Shown piece by piece: positions 25,070 to 35,239 of a stretch of 46,642 nt of DNA. The stretch comes from an uncultured Bacteroidales bacterium. GTDB lineage: Bacteria; Bacteroidota; Bacteroidia; Bacteroidales; Muribaculaceae. Under the pieces are notes generated by a model. The model searched no databases, was not told the DNA's origin, and was given only the letters and a program-made list of their open reading frames with translations. Within the stretch, counting starts at the first letter, position 1. The number at the start of each line of letters is the position of its first letter. A program made the position numbers and the translations under genes. Location of the stretch: NCBI GenBank assembly GCA_947644715.1, contig CANSAP010000019.1, positions 1 through 46,642 of the forward strand. Direction: 5' to 3'.

Positions 25070-26454
25070 TACTTCTTGAGTAAAAGGTCCTTGATGTCGG
25101 GAAGCAGCACATTGATGTCGGCGGCTCCCAGTGTCATTAAGATTTCAAAGTTACGATTTTTTACCAAACTGAGCAAATCTTTCCGCTCGATTACCGAAAT
25201 TTCGGCTGATTTCACATCTTTGGCGATGATTTCTGAGGTGACTCCGGGGATGGGAAGTTCGCGCGCGGGGTAGATTTCGCACAGGATGACTTCATGGTCG
25301 CCGGAGAGGGCTTCGGCAAATTCGGGGGCGAAGTCGCGGGTGCGGGTGTAGAGGTGGGGCTGGAAGACCACGGTCAGTCGTCGGCCCGGCCAGAGTTTCT
25401 TGACCCCCTCGATGGAGGCTTTCACCTCGGCCGGGGAGTGGGCGTAGTCGTCAATGAGCACTGTTCCGTGTCCGGCAGCATAGTCCTCATCGCGCAGCCA
25501 TATCTCGAAGCGGCGTTTGGGACCCATGAATGTGCGCAGCCCTTCGCGCACCTCCTGCTCGGTGGCTCCGCTGAGCAGGGAGGCAGCGGCGGCGGCCACC
25601 GCGTTGTCCACGTTAATCTCCACAGGCACACCGAGTTCGATGTCGCGAATCTCCCCCTGCGGGGTCATGAGGTCGAAGTGCAGGCGCCCTTCGGAGTGAC
25701 GGATGGAGGAGGCGTGGTAGTCGGCCTCGGAGTCGAAGGCGGAGTAAGTGAGTGTGGTCACCCCCTCGCCGGTGCGGGGATGCAGTTTCAGGCCGCTGTG
25801 GAGCAGCAGATAGCCTCCGGGGGTGATGAGGGAGGTGAAGTGAGCGAAGCCCTCGAGATAGCCCGCCTCGTCGCCGTAGATGTCGAGGTGGTCGGGGTCG
25901 ACGCTGGTCACTATGGCTATGTGAGGGGTGAGCTGATGGAAGGAGCGGTCATATTCGTCAGCCTCGATTACGGAGTAGGGGGAGGAGTCGGAGAGGAGCA
26001 GGTTGGTGTCGTAATTGCGCAGGATGCCCCCGAGGAATGCGTTGCAACCCACATGGCCGGAGTGCAGGATATGGGCGACCATGGAGGAGGTTGTTGTCTT
26101 GCCATGGGAGCCGGCCACGCAGATACCCTTGCTGTGGCGGGTGATGCGGCCAAGCAGGGCGGCGCGCTTGATTACCCGGAAGCCCCCGTTGCGGAAGAAG
26201 GAGAGAATGCGGTTGTCGGCGGGCACGGCCGGAGTGTAGACCACCAGGCATTGCTGCGGGTCGCGGAAGGGGAGAGGTATCTCGGCCGGGTCGTCGGTAT
26301 AAGTCACCTGTGCCCCTTCGGCCGTGAGGGCACGGGTGAGGTCGGAGGGGGTGCGGTCATATCCGGCCACGGCAGCCCCCTTGCTCATATAGTAGCGGGC
26401 GAGGTTGGCCATCCCGATGCCTCCGATGCCCACGAAATATACTTGCTTGTCCAT
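25069..26454 (-). CDS. murC: UDP-N-acetylmuramate-L-alanine ligase
   Basis: The 461-aa Mur ligase adds L-alanine to UDP-MurNAc, the first step of the stem peptide. It has the N-terminal UDP-binding YFVGIGGIGMANLARYY, the ATP loop AGSHGKTTTSSMVAHIL (114-130), EADEYDRSFHQL, and the C-terminal DDYAHSPAEVKASI and FQPHLYTRT. murB and ddl, often next to murC elsewhere, are absent. It lies 7 nt after murG. Confidence 0.97.
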   Translation of the reverse strand: MDKQVYFVGIGGIGMANLARYYMSKGAAVAGYDRTPSDLTRALTAEGAQVTYTDDPAEIPLPFRDPQQCLVVYTPAVPADNRILSFFRNGGFRVIKRAALLGRITRHSKGICVAGSHGKTTTSSMVAHILHSGHVGCNAFLGGILRNYDTNLLLSDSSPYSVIEADEYDRSFHQLTPHIAIVTSVDPDHLDIYGDEAGYLEGFAHFTSLITPGGYLLLHSGLKLHPRTGEGVTTLTYSAFDSEADYHASSIRHSEGRLHFDLMTPQGEIRDIELGVPVEINVDNAVAAAAASLLSGATEQEVREGLRTFMGPKRRFEIWLRDEDYAAGHGTVLIDDYAHSPAEVKASIEGVKKLWPGRRLTVVFQPHLYTRTRDFAPEFAEALSGDHEVILCEIYPARELPIPGVTSEIIAKDVKSAEISVIERKDLLSLVKNRNFEILMTLGAADINVLLPDIKDLLLKK

Positions 26455-26461
26455 CAGTTGA

Positions 26462-27559
26462 TTACTTCTTTATTAGCTTGTCGATTTCATCGCCGATGAT
26501 TCTGTCGCTGTCCGGCAGAGCCATCTTGCGGATTTCCGCGCTCATGTTGGCGCGCTGCTTGTCGTTGCGAATCAGCTCCATGCAGGTGTTGGCCAAGATG
26601 AGGGGAGCTTCGGCGTCAGGCACGAGTATGGCTGCTCCGCGCGAGGAGAGGGCGCGGGCGTTGTGGGTCTGATGGTCTTCGGCCACGTTCGGAGAGGGGA
26701 CGAGCACGCAGGCCTTACCCAACAGTTCCAGCTCGGAGATGGAGCCGGCACCGGCGCGGCTGACCACGAGGTCGGCGGCGGTGTAAGCGGCTGCCATGTC
26801 GGCAATGAAGGGGGTCACCACGATACCCTTCATCCCCTTTGCGGCGCCCTGTGCCTTCTCGGCGTAGCTCTTGCCGGTCTGCCAGATTACCTGCACACCG
26901 GCCTCGCTGAAGCGCCCGAGAGCCTCATGAATGCTCTCGTTGATGGTGCGGGCACCCAAGGAGCCACCCACCACGAGCATTGTGGGGAGATTCGGCTCGA
27001 GGCCGAAGCTGCGGCGCGCCTCGCCGGGGGTCAGCTTGCAGTCGAGCAGCGCCTTGCGCACCGGGTTGCCGGTGAGGATAATCTTCTCGGCGGGGAAGTA
27101 GCGGTCCATGTTCTCATAGGCCACGCATATCTTGGCAGCCTTCTTGGCCAACAGCTTGTTGGTGACACCGGCATAGCTGTTCTGCTCCTGGAGCAGGGTG
27201 GGGATGCCGACGCGCTGGGCGGACTTGAGGGTGGGGCCGGAGGCATAGCCACCCACGCCGATGGCAGCGTCGGGCTTGAAGTCGCGGATGATGCGGCGGG
27301 CCTGCGCCAGGGAGCGGCGCAGCTTGAGCAGCACCGAGAAGTTCTTCAGCAGGTTCTTGCGGTTGAATCCGGCCACGGGGAGCCCTTCGATGCGATAGCC
27401 CGCAGCGGGCACTTTCTCCATTTCCATGCGACCCTGTGCGCCCACGAAGAGGATTTCGCAATCGGGGTGGCGGCGGCGCAGCTCGGCTGCTATGGAGAGG
27501 GCGGGGAAGATGTGACCGCCGGTGCCTCCGCCGCTTATTATGAATTTAAGTTGCTTCAT
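26462..27559 (-). CDS. murG: UDP-GlcNAc:undecaprenyl-PP-MurNAc-pentapeptide GlcNAc transferase
   Basis: The 365-aa family 28 glycosyltransferase makes lipid II from lipid I at the inner face of the membrane. The N-terminal glycine loop GGGTGGHIFPALSIA is at 10-24, with GVGGYASGPTL in the acceptor domain. The C-terminal UDP-GlcNAc site shows VVGGSLGARTINE, VSRAGAGSISELELLGKACVLVPSP and DHQTHNARAL. It sits between ftsW (8 nt) and murC (7 nt). Confidence 0.97.
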   Translation of the reverse strand: MKQLKFIISGGGTGGHIFPALSIAAELRRRHPDCEILFVGAQGRMEMEKVPAAGYRIEGLPVAGFNRKNLLKNFSVLLKLRRSLAQARRIIRDFKPDAAIGVGGYASGPTLKSAQRVGIPTLLQEQNSYAGVTNKLLAKKAAKICVAYENMDRYFPAEKIILTGNPVRKALLDCKLTPGEARRSFGLEPNLPTMLVVGGSLGARTINESIHEALGRFSEAGVQVIWQTGKSYAEKAQGAAKGMKGIVVTPFIADMAAAYTAADLVVSRAGAGSISELELLGKACVLVPSPNVAEDHQTHNARALSSRGAAILVPDAEAPLILANTCMELIRNDKQRANMSAEIRKMALPDSDRIIGDEIDKLIKK

Positions 27560-27567
27560 AGAGGTGT

Positions 27568-28917
27568 TCAGAGAGAGGTGTATGTGAGTTGAGTGGGGTT
27601 TTCGTTAGTGTCGTCGCGGTCGGCGAGAGCCTCCTTGAGCTGTGCGTTCTCATCCTGCTTCTTGCGCTGCTGCACAGCGTATTTGCTCACGGAGAGCATC
27701 ATGCCCATGGCGGCACTCATGACTATAATCGAGGTGCCACCCTTGCTGATGAAGGGCAACGGTTGGCCGGAGACGGGCATGATGCCGACGACGATGCCCA
27801 TGTGTATCAGCGCCTGGAAGACTATGAGGGTGGCGCAGCCGGTGATGAGCAGCGCCGGGAAGGCCTTGGAGCAGCGGGTGGCTATGATGCCGGCGCGCGC
27901 CAACAGACAGAGGTAGAAGATGAGCAGCAGTGTGCCTCCGACGAAGCCTATGTCTTCGACTATGATTGAGAAGATGTAGTCAGAGAAGGCGAGCGGCAGG
28001 CGGGCGCTTTCGCGGGAGTTGCCGGGGCCGTTGCCGATTACTCCGCCGTGAGCCTGTGCTATCTTGGCGAAGATTACCTGGCGGTTCTCGTCGGTCACGG
28101 AGTCGTCGGGGTCTACCCCCTCCATGAAGGCGGCCATGCGCCCTTTACGCAGGTCGCTGCGGTCAACTGCGTTTTTATCTTGAGCCACGACCACTACCTG
28201 CGATGCATTCCCCTCGTCGTTCTTTTCTTCCTGATTCTTCACCCAAAGGTAGCCGAGGCCGAGCAGAGCCACGGCTCCGGCTATGATGAAGAGTTTGCGC
28301 CACTGTGTGCCGCCGATGACGAGCATTGCGAAGCCCACGCCGCCGAGCAGGACGGTGTTGGTCAAACCATGCTTGATGAGCAGTCCGGCAAAGAGGCCGA
28401 GCACGCCGAGCGAGAGGATAATGCCGGTGTTGTCAACACCATGCCGCATCTGATGCTTGCTCATGATTTTGGCCAGCACGAGCACTACGGCTAACTTTGC
28501 TATCTCCGGGGGCTGCACTGTGAATCCGGCCACGCGGATGGCGCGCACGGCGCCGTTGATGTTGATGCCGAAGTAGGTGGAATATACCACGAGTCCCACG
28601 GAGAGCCAGAACACGGCCCAGGCGCTCTTGCGGTAGTATTTATAGTGGATGTTCTGCATGAGGCAGACCAGTCCGAAGCCGATGACCAGAAAGATTACGT
28701 GGGAGATGAGCGGGGAGTAGACGTTGTCGCTCTTCACCTCGGTTGAGGAGGCGGAGAACAGCTCCACGATTGAGAAGATGAGAATCATGATGTAGATGCC
28801 CCAGAGGTAGCGGTCGGCACGCAGACGCTTTTTCGACTGCATCTGCATGCGGCGCTCTTCGGCCTCGGTGGGGATGGCTACACCATCGACTGTGCGGTTA
28901 AGGCGTATTTCCGGCAT
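27568..28917 (-). CDS. ftsW: Septal peptidoglycan glycosyltransferase FtsW (SEDS family)
   Basis: The 449-aa protein has about ten membrane segments and the SEDS signatures: FTVQPPEIAKLAVVLVLA (the PSE-like lipid II site), NGPGNSRESARLPLAFSDYIFSIIVEDIGF, and the end GIMPVSGQPLPFISKGGTSIIVMSAAMGM. A hydrophilic loop at about 220-275 lies between segments. It polymerises lipid II at the septum with its partner PBP encoded upstream at 33059-35233. The N terminus and C terminus are polar and cytoplasmic. Confidence 0.96.
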   Translation of the reverse strand: MPEIRLNRTVDGVAIPTEAEERRMQMQSKKRLRADRYLWGIYIMILIFSIVELFSASSTEVKSDNVYSPLISHVIFLVIGFGLVCLMQNIHYKYYRKSAWAVFWLSVGLVVYSTYFGININGAVRAIRVAGFTVQPPEIAKLAVVLVLAKIMSKHQMRHGVDNTGIILSLGVLGLFAGLLIKHGLTNTVLLGGVGFAMLVIGGTQWRKLFIIAGAVALLGLGYLWVKNQEEKNDEGNASQVVVVAQDKNAVDRSDLRKGRMAAFMEGVDPDDSVTDENRQVIFAKIAQAHGGVIGNGPGNSRESARLPLAFSDYIFSIIVEDIGFVGGTLLLIFYLCLLARAGIIATRCSKAFPALLITGCATLIVFQALIHMGIVVGIMPVSGQPLPFISKGGTSIIVMSAAMGMMLSVSKYAVQQRKKQDENAQLKEALADRDDTNENPTQLTYTSL

Positions 28918-28927
28918 AGGGGCAACC

Positions 28928-30283
28928 TTAATGGATGAACGATTTTACGGCTGCCTTGAAGCGGTTGCCACGGTCGATGTAGGACTTGAACAGGTCGAAG
29001 GATGCGCAGCAGGGGGAGAGCAGCACTGTGTCGCCGGGGCGGGCGGCGGCGCGGCAGGCGGCCAGGGCATCCTCAAGCGTGTGGGTGTCATGCACAGGGA
29101 AGCCATGTTCCTTGCAGAAGGAGACTATCTTCTTGTTGTCCAGACCCATGGCTACGACCGTGTGCACCTTCTGCTTCATGAAGTCGAGGATGTCGGTGTA
29201 GTCGTTTCCTTTGTCGGTGCCGCCGAGAATGAGCACCGTGGGGCGGGTCATGCTCTCGAGGGCATAGAAGGTTGAGGCTACGTTGGTGGCCTTGGAGTCG
29301 TTGATGTATTGCACGCCGTCGATGTCGGCCACATGCTCCAGCCGGTGCTCCACGGCTTTGAAGTTGCTCAGGGCTTCGCGGATGAATTCCGGCTTCACTC
29401 CGAGGCGGGTGGCGGCTATGGCTGCTGCCATGGAGTTGTAGAGGTTATGCAGCCCCTTGATGGAGATGTCGGCACGTGGCATTGACCAGTCGGCCTGCGG
29501 GGTGCGGATGTGCATCCGGTCCCCTTCGAGCCAGGCGGCGCTCTGCTCGGTCTGCTCCACGCCGAAGGGGAGTCGCTCGGCGCCGATGCCGGTGCGGGCT
29601 ATGGTCTCCATGCTGACCGGGTCCTCCTGCCAGTAGATGAAGCAGTCGTCGGCGGTCTGATTGCGGGTTATGCGCAGCTTGGAGTCGGCGTAGAGGTCCA
29701 TTCGGTGCTCGTAGCGGTCGAGGTGGTCAGGGGTGATGTTGAGCAGGATAGCCACGTCAGCCCGGAAGTCATACATGTTGTCGAGCTGGAATGAGCTGAG
29801 CTCCACTACGTAGATTTCATGCGGGTCGCGAGAGACCTGAAGGGCGAGCGAGTCACCCACGTTGCCTGCCATGGAGGCATCCATGCCGGCGTGGCGCAGG
29901 ATGTGGTGAAGCAGGGTGGTGGTAGTTGTCTTGCCGTTGGAGCCGGTGATGCAAACCATCTTGGCATCGGTGAAGCGTCCGGCAAACTCTATCTCCGAGA
30001 TGATGGGTATCCCTTTCTCCTTTGCTTTGAGAATGATGGGGGCGGTCAGGGGTATGCCGGGGCTTTTGATTATGAGGTCGGCAGCCAAGACATCCTTTTC
30101 CGTGTGGGGCATTCCATGCTCAAACGAGATGGAGTTCTCGATGAGCATATCGCGATACTTGGGGGCGAGCTGTCCGCAGTCGGAGAGGAGCACCGAGTAG
30201 CCTTTGTCTTTAGCCAGGATTGCAGCGCCGGTGCCGCTTTCGCCTCCACCGAGCACTACTATGTTGTGTATATTCTTGTCCAT
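28928..30283 (-). CDS. murD: UDP-N-acetylmuramoyl-L-alanine-D-glutamate ligase
   Basis: The 451-aa Mur ligase adds D-glutamate. It has the N-terminal Rossmann VVLGGGESGTGAAILA, the ATP loop CITGSNGKTTTTTLLHHIL (111-129), LNITPDHLDRY, AIAATRLGV, the domain-3 start EHRLEHVADIDGVQYINDSKATN and LILGGTDKGNDY. The C-terminal LLSPCCASFDLFKSYIDRGNRF is a classic MurD mark. It lies 7 nt after mraY. Confidence 0.97.
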   Translation of the reverse strand: MDKNIHNIVVLGGGESGTGAAILAKDKGYSVLLSDCGQLAPKYRDMLIENSISFEHGMPHTEKDVLAADLIIKSPGIPLTAPIILKAKEKGIPIISEIEFAGRFTDAKMVCITGSNGKTTTTTLLHHILRHAGMDASMAGNVGDSLALQVSRDPHEIYVVELSSFQLDNMYDFRADVAILLNITPDHLDRYEHRMDLYADSKLRITRNQTADDCFIYWQEDPVSMETIARTGIGAERLPFGVEQTEQSAAWLEGDRMHIRTPQADWSMPRADISIKGLHNLYNSMAAAIAATRLGVKPEFIREALSNFKAVEHRLEHVADIDGVQYINDSKATNVASTFYALESMTRPTVLILGGTDKGNDYTDILDFMKQKVHTVVAMGLDNKKIVSFCKEHGFPVHDTHTLEDALAACRAAARPGDTVLLSPCCASFDLFKSYIDRGNRFKAAVKSFIH

Positions 30284-30290
30284 GAGAATA

Positions 30291-31556
30291 TTATCTTACT
30301 TTGAGGGTGATGAATGTTACTGTGGCCAGCAGCAGAGCCACGATCCAGAAGCGGGTTACGATTTTCGGCTCCGGGATGGGGCGCTTGGGGAAGTTCAGCA
30401 GCGCTTTGATTGAGGGGTCGCCGGCCTTCTGGAAGTGGTGGTGCAGCGGGGTCATCTTGAAGATGCGATGCCCTTCGCCATATTTGCGTTTGGTGAATTT
30501 GAAGTAGCCCACCTGAAGAATCACCGAGAGGTCTTCGAGGAAGAAGGTGAGGCAGAGCACGGGAATCAGCAGCTCCTTGCGGATGAGGATTGCGAAGACG
30601 GCCAGGATGCCCCCGAGGGTGAGGGAGCCTGTGTCGCCCATGAAGACCTGTGCCGGATAGGCGTTATACCAGAGGAAGCCCACCAGTGCACCCATGAAGG
30701 CGCCGGCATACACTACCAGCTCGGCCGAGCCGGGAATGTACATTATGTTGAGATAGGAGGAGTAAATGACGTTGCCTCCCAGATAGGCCATGATGGCGAG
30801 CGCCAGGCCGATGATGGCGGAGGTGCCGGCAGCCAGACCGTCGAGTCCGTCGGTGAGGTTGGCGCCGTTGCTCACAGCGGTCACCACAAGGATGGTGACG
30901 AAGACGAAGACGAGCCAGCCGGCGGTCTTGGCAGCCTCTTTGTCGGCAATCCAGGAGGTGAGCCACTGATAGTTGAAGTTGTTGTTCTTGACGAAGGGGA
31001 TAGTGGTCTGAGGGGTTTTCTGCACAGCCCCTTCATGCACAATCTCCACCTCCTGCACCCCTTCGCGCAGCACCTCGTGGTTCTCCTGCATCACTACCGA
31101 GGGGGAGAGCCACATGGTGATGCCTACGATGAGACCCAAGCCCACCTGTCCGGTGATTTTGTAGCGTCCTTTCAGCCCCTCCTTGTTGTGATACTTCAGT
31201 TTGCGGTAGTCGTCAAGGAAGCCGATGGCACCCATCCACACCGTGGCTACAATCATTAGAATCATGTAGACGTTAGAGAGGTTGCCAAGCAGCAGGCAAG
31301 GCACTAATATAGAGAAGATTATGATGATGCCACCCATGGTGGGGGTGCCCTTCTTGCTCATCTGTCCCTCGAGGCCGAGGTCGCGCACAATCTCCCCCAC
31401 CTGGCGGAGCTGCAGGCGGTCAATCACCTTGCGACCCACCACGAGAGCGATAATCAGCGCCAGGGCGAAAGCCACGCCGGTGCGGAAGGTGATATAGGAC
31501 ATCAGGCCGGAGCCGGGCATGTCGAAGGAGAGAGAGCGGAATAAGTCGTAAAGCAT
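30291..31556 (-). CDS. mraY: Phospho-MurNAc-pentapeptide transferase (lipid I synthase)
   Basis: The 421-aa protein has about ten membrane helices and moves phospho-MurNAc-pentapeptide to undecaprenyl phosphate. Catalytic and family residues are visible: KKGTPTMGG (68-76), Asp115-Asp116 (GFLDDYRK), NGANLTDGLDGLAAG (230-244), GDTGSL (307-312) and MTPLHHHFQ (368-376). Compared with the ~360-aa enterobacterial enzyme it carries an extra ~50-residue polar loop at about 153-205, which is usual in Bacteroidales. Confidence 0.97.
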   Translation of the reverse strand: MLYDLFRSLSFDMPGSGLMSYITFRTGVAFALALIIALVVGRKVIDRLQLRQVGEIVRDLGLEGQMSKKGTPTMGGIIIIFSILVPCLLLGNLSNVYMILMIVATVWMGAIGFLDDYRKLKYHNKEGLKGRYKITGQVGLGLIVGITMWLSPSVVMQENHEVLREGVQEVEIVHEGAVQKTPQTTIPFVKNNNFNYQWLTSWIADKEAAKTAGWLVFVFVTILVVTAVSNGANLTDGLDGLAAGTSAIIGLALAIMAYLGGNVIYSSYLNIMYIPGSAELVVYAGAFMGALVGFLWYNAYPAQVFMGDTGSLTLGGILAVFAILIRKELLIPVLCLTFFLEDLSVILQVGYFKFTKRKYGEGHRIFKMTPLHHHFQKAGDPSIKALLNFPKRPIPEPKIVTRFWIVALLLATVTFITLKVR

Positions 31557-31582
31557 CGTTGGATTTGATTAGCGGTAGGGGG

Positions 31583-33046
31583 TTAAGCGAGTTCCTTGAA
31601 GCAGTCGGTGAGCACTTCGCGGTCGTCGAAGTGATGGCGCACACCGTTGATTTCCTGATAGGTTTCATGACCCTTGCCGGCCACGAGCACCACGGAGCCG
31701 GGTGAGGCCAGAGTGCAGGCGGTGCGTATTGCCTCGCGGCGGTCGGTGATGCAGAGCGTTGAGGGGAGATGCTCCGGGCGGAGTCCGGTTTTCATCTCGG
31801 CGATGATTTCCTCAGGCACTTCGGTGCGGGGGTTGTCGGAGGTAAGTATCAGCCGGTCGGAGCGATTGGCCGCTTCGAGCGCCATCATGGGTCGCTTGCC
31901 ACGGTCGCGGTCGCCGCCGCATCCCACTACGGTGATGATTTCCCCCTCGCTTCCCACGATGTCGCGGATGGTGGAGAGCACGTTCACCAGTGCGTCGGGT
32001 GTGTGGGCATAGTCCACAATGGCTGTGAAGCCCTTGGGGGAATGGAGGGTCTGGAAGCGTCCGGCCACAGGCACGAGCTTGCTCATGTTGATGAGCACCT
32101 CCTGCTCGGGGAATCCGGTGAGCACCGATGCGCCAAAGACGGCCGTGAGGTTATAGGCATTGAACAGGCCGGTGAAGAGCACCTCCACCTCGCGGCCGTT
32201 CAGGGAGAGCAGAGTGCCGTCGAGGCGGGTCTCCAGCACCTTGCAACGGAAGTCGGCTTCGGTGCGCAGTGAGTAGGTGTATTTGCGGGCGCGGGTGTTC
32301 TGAAGCATGTATGCTCCCGCCTTGTCGTCGGCATTCACCAGGGCGAAAGCCTCGGCCGGCAGGGAGTCGAAGAAGAGCTTCTTGGCATCCATGTAGTTCT
32401 GCACGGTGCCATGGTAGTCGAGGTGGTCGCGAGTGAGGTTGGAGAATATGCCCCCCTTGAAGTTCAGTCCGGCTATGCGCTTCTGGGAGCAGGCGTGGCT
32501 GCTGACCTCCATGAATGCGTAGTCGCATCCGGCCTCCACCATGCGGGCCAGCAGGGCGTTGAGAGTCAGAGGGTCGGGGGTGGTGTGGGTGGTGGGGATG
32601 GCTTCATCGTCCACGTAGTTGCAGACGGTGCTCAGCAGGCCGGCCTTGTAGCCGAGCGCGCGGGCCATCTCATAGAGCAGGGTGGCTGTGGTTGTCTTGC
32701 CGTTGGTGCCGGTGACCCCCACCAGCGAGAGGCGGGATGAGGGGTGGCCATACCAGGCTGAGGCGAGGCGGCCGAGGGCTTCGGCGCTGTCGGCCACACG
32801 GATGTAGGTGATGCCGGTGCGTATGGCTGCGGGGAGCTCTTCGCAGACGATGGCTCCCACGTTGTTGCTGGCCACAACGGGGATGTACTTGTGACCGTCG
32901 GTGCTGACGCCGCGCACGGCCACAAACATGCCGTCCTTCTCTACCTTGCGGGAGTCGGACTGAAGGGACTGTATGTTTTTGTCGGTGTCGCCGATGATTT
33001 CGAGCACACCTATGTCTTTCAGTAAGTTAGAGAGTTTGTGTATCAT
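31583..33046 (-). CDS. murE: UDP-MurNAc-tripeptide synthetase, meso-diaminopimelate type
   Basis: The 487-aa Mur ligase adds the third residue. The ATP loop [17 protein letters not shown] is at 111-127, the N-terminal part has [16 protein letters not shown], and the likely carbamylated lysine lies in YMDAKKLFF (218-226). The selectivity motif DNPR (404-407) marks the meso-DAP-adding enzymes, as opposed to those that add lysine, so the peptidoglycan is predicted to contain meso-DAP. It lies 12 nt after ftsI. Confidence 0.97.
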   Translation of the reverse strand: MIHKLSNLLKDIGVLEIIGDTDKNIQSLQSDSRKVEKDGMFVAVRGVSTDGHKYIPVVASNNVGAIVCEELPAAIRTGITYIRVADSAEALGRLASAWYGHPSSRLSLVGVTGTNGKTTTATLLYEMARALGYKAGLLSTVCNYVDDEAIPTTHTTPDPLTLNALLARMVEAGCDYAFMEVSSHACSQKRIAGLNFKGGIFSNLTRDHLDYHGTVQNYMDAKKLFFDSLPAEAFALVNADDKAGAYMLQNTRARKYTYSLRTEADFRCKVLETRLDGTLLSLNGREVEVLFTGLFNAYNLTAVFGASVLTGFPEQEVLINMSKLVPVAGRFQTLHSPKGFTAIVDYAHTPDALVNVLSTIRDIVGSEGEIITVVGCGGDRDRGKRPMMALEAANRSDRLILTSDNPRTEVPEEIIAEMKTGLRPEHLPSTLCITDRREAIRTACTLASPGSVVLVAGKGHETYQEINGVRHHFDDREVLTDCFKELA

Positions 33047-33058
33047 GGAGCTGAGTGA

Positions 33059-35233
33059 TTATTTCCATTTTAGAGTGAGACGTACTTTACCCCCTTTTTC
33101 AATCTTGCTGCCGGCGGCGGGGGTGATTGCCGCCACGTAGCCTGTGCCGTCGACGGCTGCTACGTTCAGCCCGGCCTTCTCAATCAAGGCGAGGGCGGAG
33201 GGGAGGTCGAGCCCCACGGGGTCAGGCACGAAGCCGGGGGTCACCTTGTCGGAGGTGCGGAATTTGCGTGCGTTCTTCAGCCCGAGGCGGTTGACCAGAG
33301 AGGCTATGCTTGCCACCTTCGAGCCGTAGATTTGCGGACTCTTGGGTGAGGCTTCGGCGGTGTATTCCACCGGGTCGGAGAGGAGCCCGCGGGCATAGAG
33401 CTTGAGGGCTGTATTGAGCAGCACGCGGCCTGAACCACGGGCGGCCGAGGTGCTTCCTGCCGGCGCTGTCATGAGCACCATGCAGGAGTAGCGGGGGTTG
33501 TCGTAGGGATAGAATCCGGCAAAGGCGAAGCGGCGCTTGGAATGGTCGTAGGCATGAGTGTGCTCGAAGTCGTAGGGGATGGCGGTGCCGGTTTTGCCGC
33601 AGATTTTCACTCGGTCATCCTGAAGGGCGCGGGCTGTGCCGCGCTTGTCCCAAACCACGTCGTAGAGGCATTCCTTGACCTGCTGTGCGGTCTGTTCGGA
33701 GCAGAGGGGGTCGCGTATGTAGGTGATATTCAGCACTGAATCGCGCCCCTCCTCATCGCGCAGTGCGCGCACGAGGTGCGGACGCACGTAGCGCCCCTTG
33801 TTGGCTATGGCGTTGTAGTAGGAGAGGGTGTAGAGCGGAGGGACCTCGGTGTTGTAGCCGTAGGCCTGACGGGCCAGGTCAAGATGGCGCGCGGTCATGG
33901 TTATGGGTGCGCCGGTCTTGGGATGGCGGTCATAAAGGATGGGCACACGCGGGAGCTGCTCGCCGCCGATGCCGGAGTGCATCGGCTCGAAGAAGCCCAT
34001 GGTGGCCAGGCGGTCGCGATACTTCTCGGGGTGTTCGCGGTAGCCGCGGAAGATTACTCGGGCTATGCCGGTGTTGGAGCTGGTGGCTATAATCTGGCGC
34101 ATGGTTTTGCGACCGCCGCCGGCATGGTCGGAGGTGCGCATGAACGGGGAGCAGTCCTCGGTGTCGGTGTTGCGCTTCACCAGTCCATCTTCGAAGGCTA
34201 CCATGAGGGCTATGGGCTTCATTACCGAGCCCGGCTCGAAGGGTTGCACGGCGCGGTTCATGGCCTCTTCATAGACTCCGGTCTCGGGGTTGCGCTCCAC
34301 ATTGCTGATGGCTTTGATTTCGCCGGTGGCCACCTCCATGATGATGGCTGTCCCCCAGTCGGCATGAACGGAGTCGCACATGTTCAGCAGCTCCTCCTCG
34401 AGGATGTCCTGAATGTCGATGTCGATGGTTGAGAGGATGTCGTAGCCTCGCACCGGGGGGATGTCCACCCAGTTGGCAAAGCCGTTGTTCATGGCTACTT
34501 TCTTGGCGCGTCCCACCTTGCCGTAGAGCAGGGAGTCGAGGGCTTTTTCGAGACCGGCATAGCCTGTGATGCGCCCCTCTTTATTTTCGTAGACGCGACC
34601 GATGCTGAGGCGGGCCATATCGCCGAAGGGGTAGATGCGCACCACGTGGTCTTCGGCATATATGGGGCAGCCGCGTCCGTTGCTCTTTATCTCTTTGAAG
34701 AAGGGCCAGCGGCGGATGCGCTCAAACTCCTCTTTGGGGAGCTTGAGGCCCACTTTGACCGTCTTGCGGCGGTCCTTGTTGCGGCGGGAGAATTGGTCAT
34801 GGAAGAGCGTGCGCCAGGAGTAGCGGTCCATGGAGTCGGCGCTCTCGAAGATGTGGGGGTTGCGCGGATAGTATTTGTTGAGAGAGTCGGCGAGAGTGTC
34901 GAGCTGCGCCCATTTTTCGGCGTCGAGTTTGCCGAGGCCGAAGCGGGGATGACGCATGTCTATGCGCACATCGTAGAGGGTCTGGTTGCAGGCAAGGATG
35001 TTGCCGTTGGAGGCGAGGATGCTTCCGCGCTCCGGATAGAGGGGCACGGTTTTTTTCATCTCTTTGGCGGCGCGCTCGTTCCAGGCCGGGGCATCGATGA
35101 TGGTTGTGATGGCCAGCTTGGCGACAACGCCGAAGGCCACCAGCAGAAAGAGCGACACGATACATCCGTAGCGTGCCATGATGTGCTGGCGGTTATTCAG
35201 GGTCTTTTTTTTCTTTGTGGCTGGACGGGGCAT
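33059..35233 (-). CDS. ftsI: Septal class B penicillin-binding protein (FtsI/PBP3 type) with C-terminal PASTA domain
   Basis: The 724-aa transpeptidase cross-links septal peptidoglycan. One membrane anchor (about 22-45) is followed by the pedestal domain with the class B mark LYPERGSILASNGNILA. Active-site motifs are SVMK (Ser336-Lys339), SSN (385-387) and KTGT (547-550). A single PASTA domain closes the protein (about 664-724, VPDPVGLDLPSALALIEKAGLNV...GGKVRLTLKW). Such a PASTA tail is common in Bacteroidetes FtsI but absent from the E. coli enzyme. It is 6 nt after the FtsL-like gene. Confidence 0.96.
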   Translation of the reverse strand: MPRPATKKKKTLNNRQHIMARYGCIVSLFLLVAFGVVAKLAITTIIDAPAWNERAAKEMKKTVPLYPERGSILASNGNILACNQTLYDVRIDMRHPRFGLGKLDAEKWAQLDTLADSLNKYYPRNPHIFESADSMDRYSWRTLFHDQFSRRNKDRRKTVKVGLKLPKEEFERIRRWPFFKEIKSNGRGCPIYAEDHVVRIYPFGDMARLSIGRVYENKEGRITGYAGLEKALDSLLYGKVGRAKKVAMNNGFANWVDIPPVRGYDILSTIDIDIQDILEEELLNMCDSVHADWGTAIIMEVATGEIKAISNVERNPETGVYEEAMNRAVQPFEPGSVMKPIALMVAFEDGLVKRNTDTEDCSPFMRTSDHAGGGRKTMRQIIATSSNTGIARVIFRGYREHPEKYRDRLATMGFFEPMHSGIGGEQLPRVPILYDRHPKTGAPITMTARHLDLARQAYGYNTEVPPLYTLSYYNAIANKGRYVRPHLVRALRDEEGRDSVLNITYIRDPLCSEQTAQQVKECLYDVVWDKRGTARALQDDRVKICGKTGTAIPYDFEHTHAYDHSKRRFAFAGFYPYDNPRYSCMVLMTAPAGSTSAARGSGRVLLNTALKLYARGLLSDPVEYTAEASPKSPQIYGSKVASIASLVNRLGLKNARKFRTSDKVTPGFVPDPVGLDLPSALALIEKAGLNVAAVDGTGYVAAITPAAGSKIEKGGKVRLTLKWK

Positions 35234-35239
35234 GGCAGG

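Noticed and set aside
26663..27592. Long open frames opposite murG and other dcw genes
   Set aside because: Low-complexity antisense frames caused by high GC; the minus-strand genes are certain.
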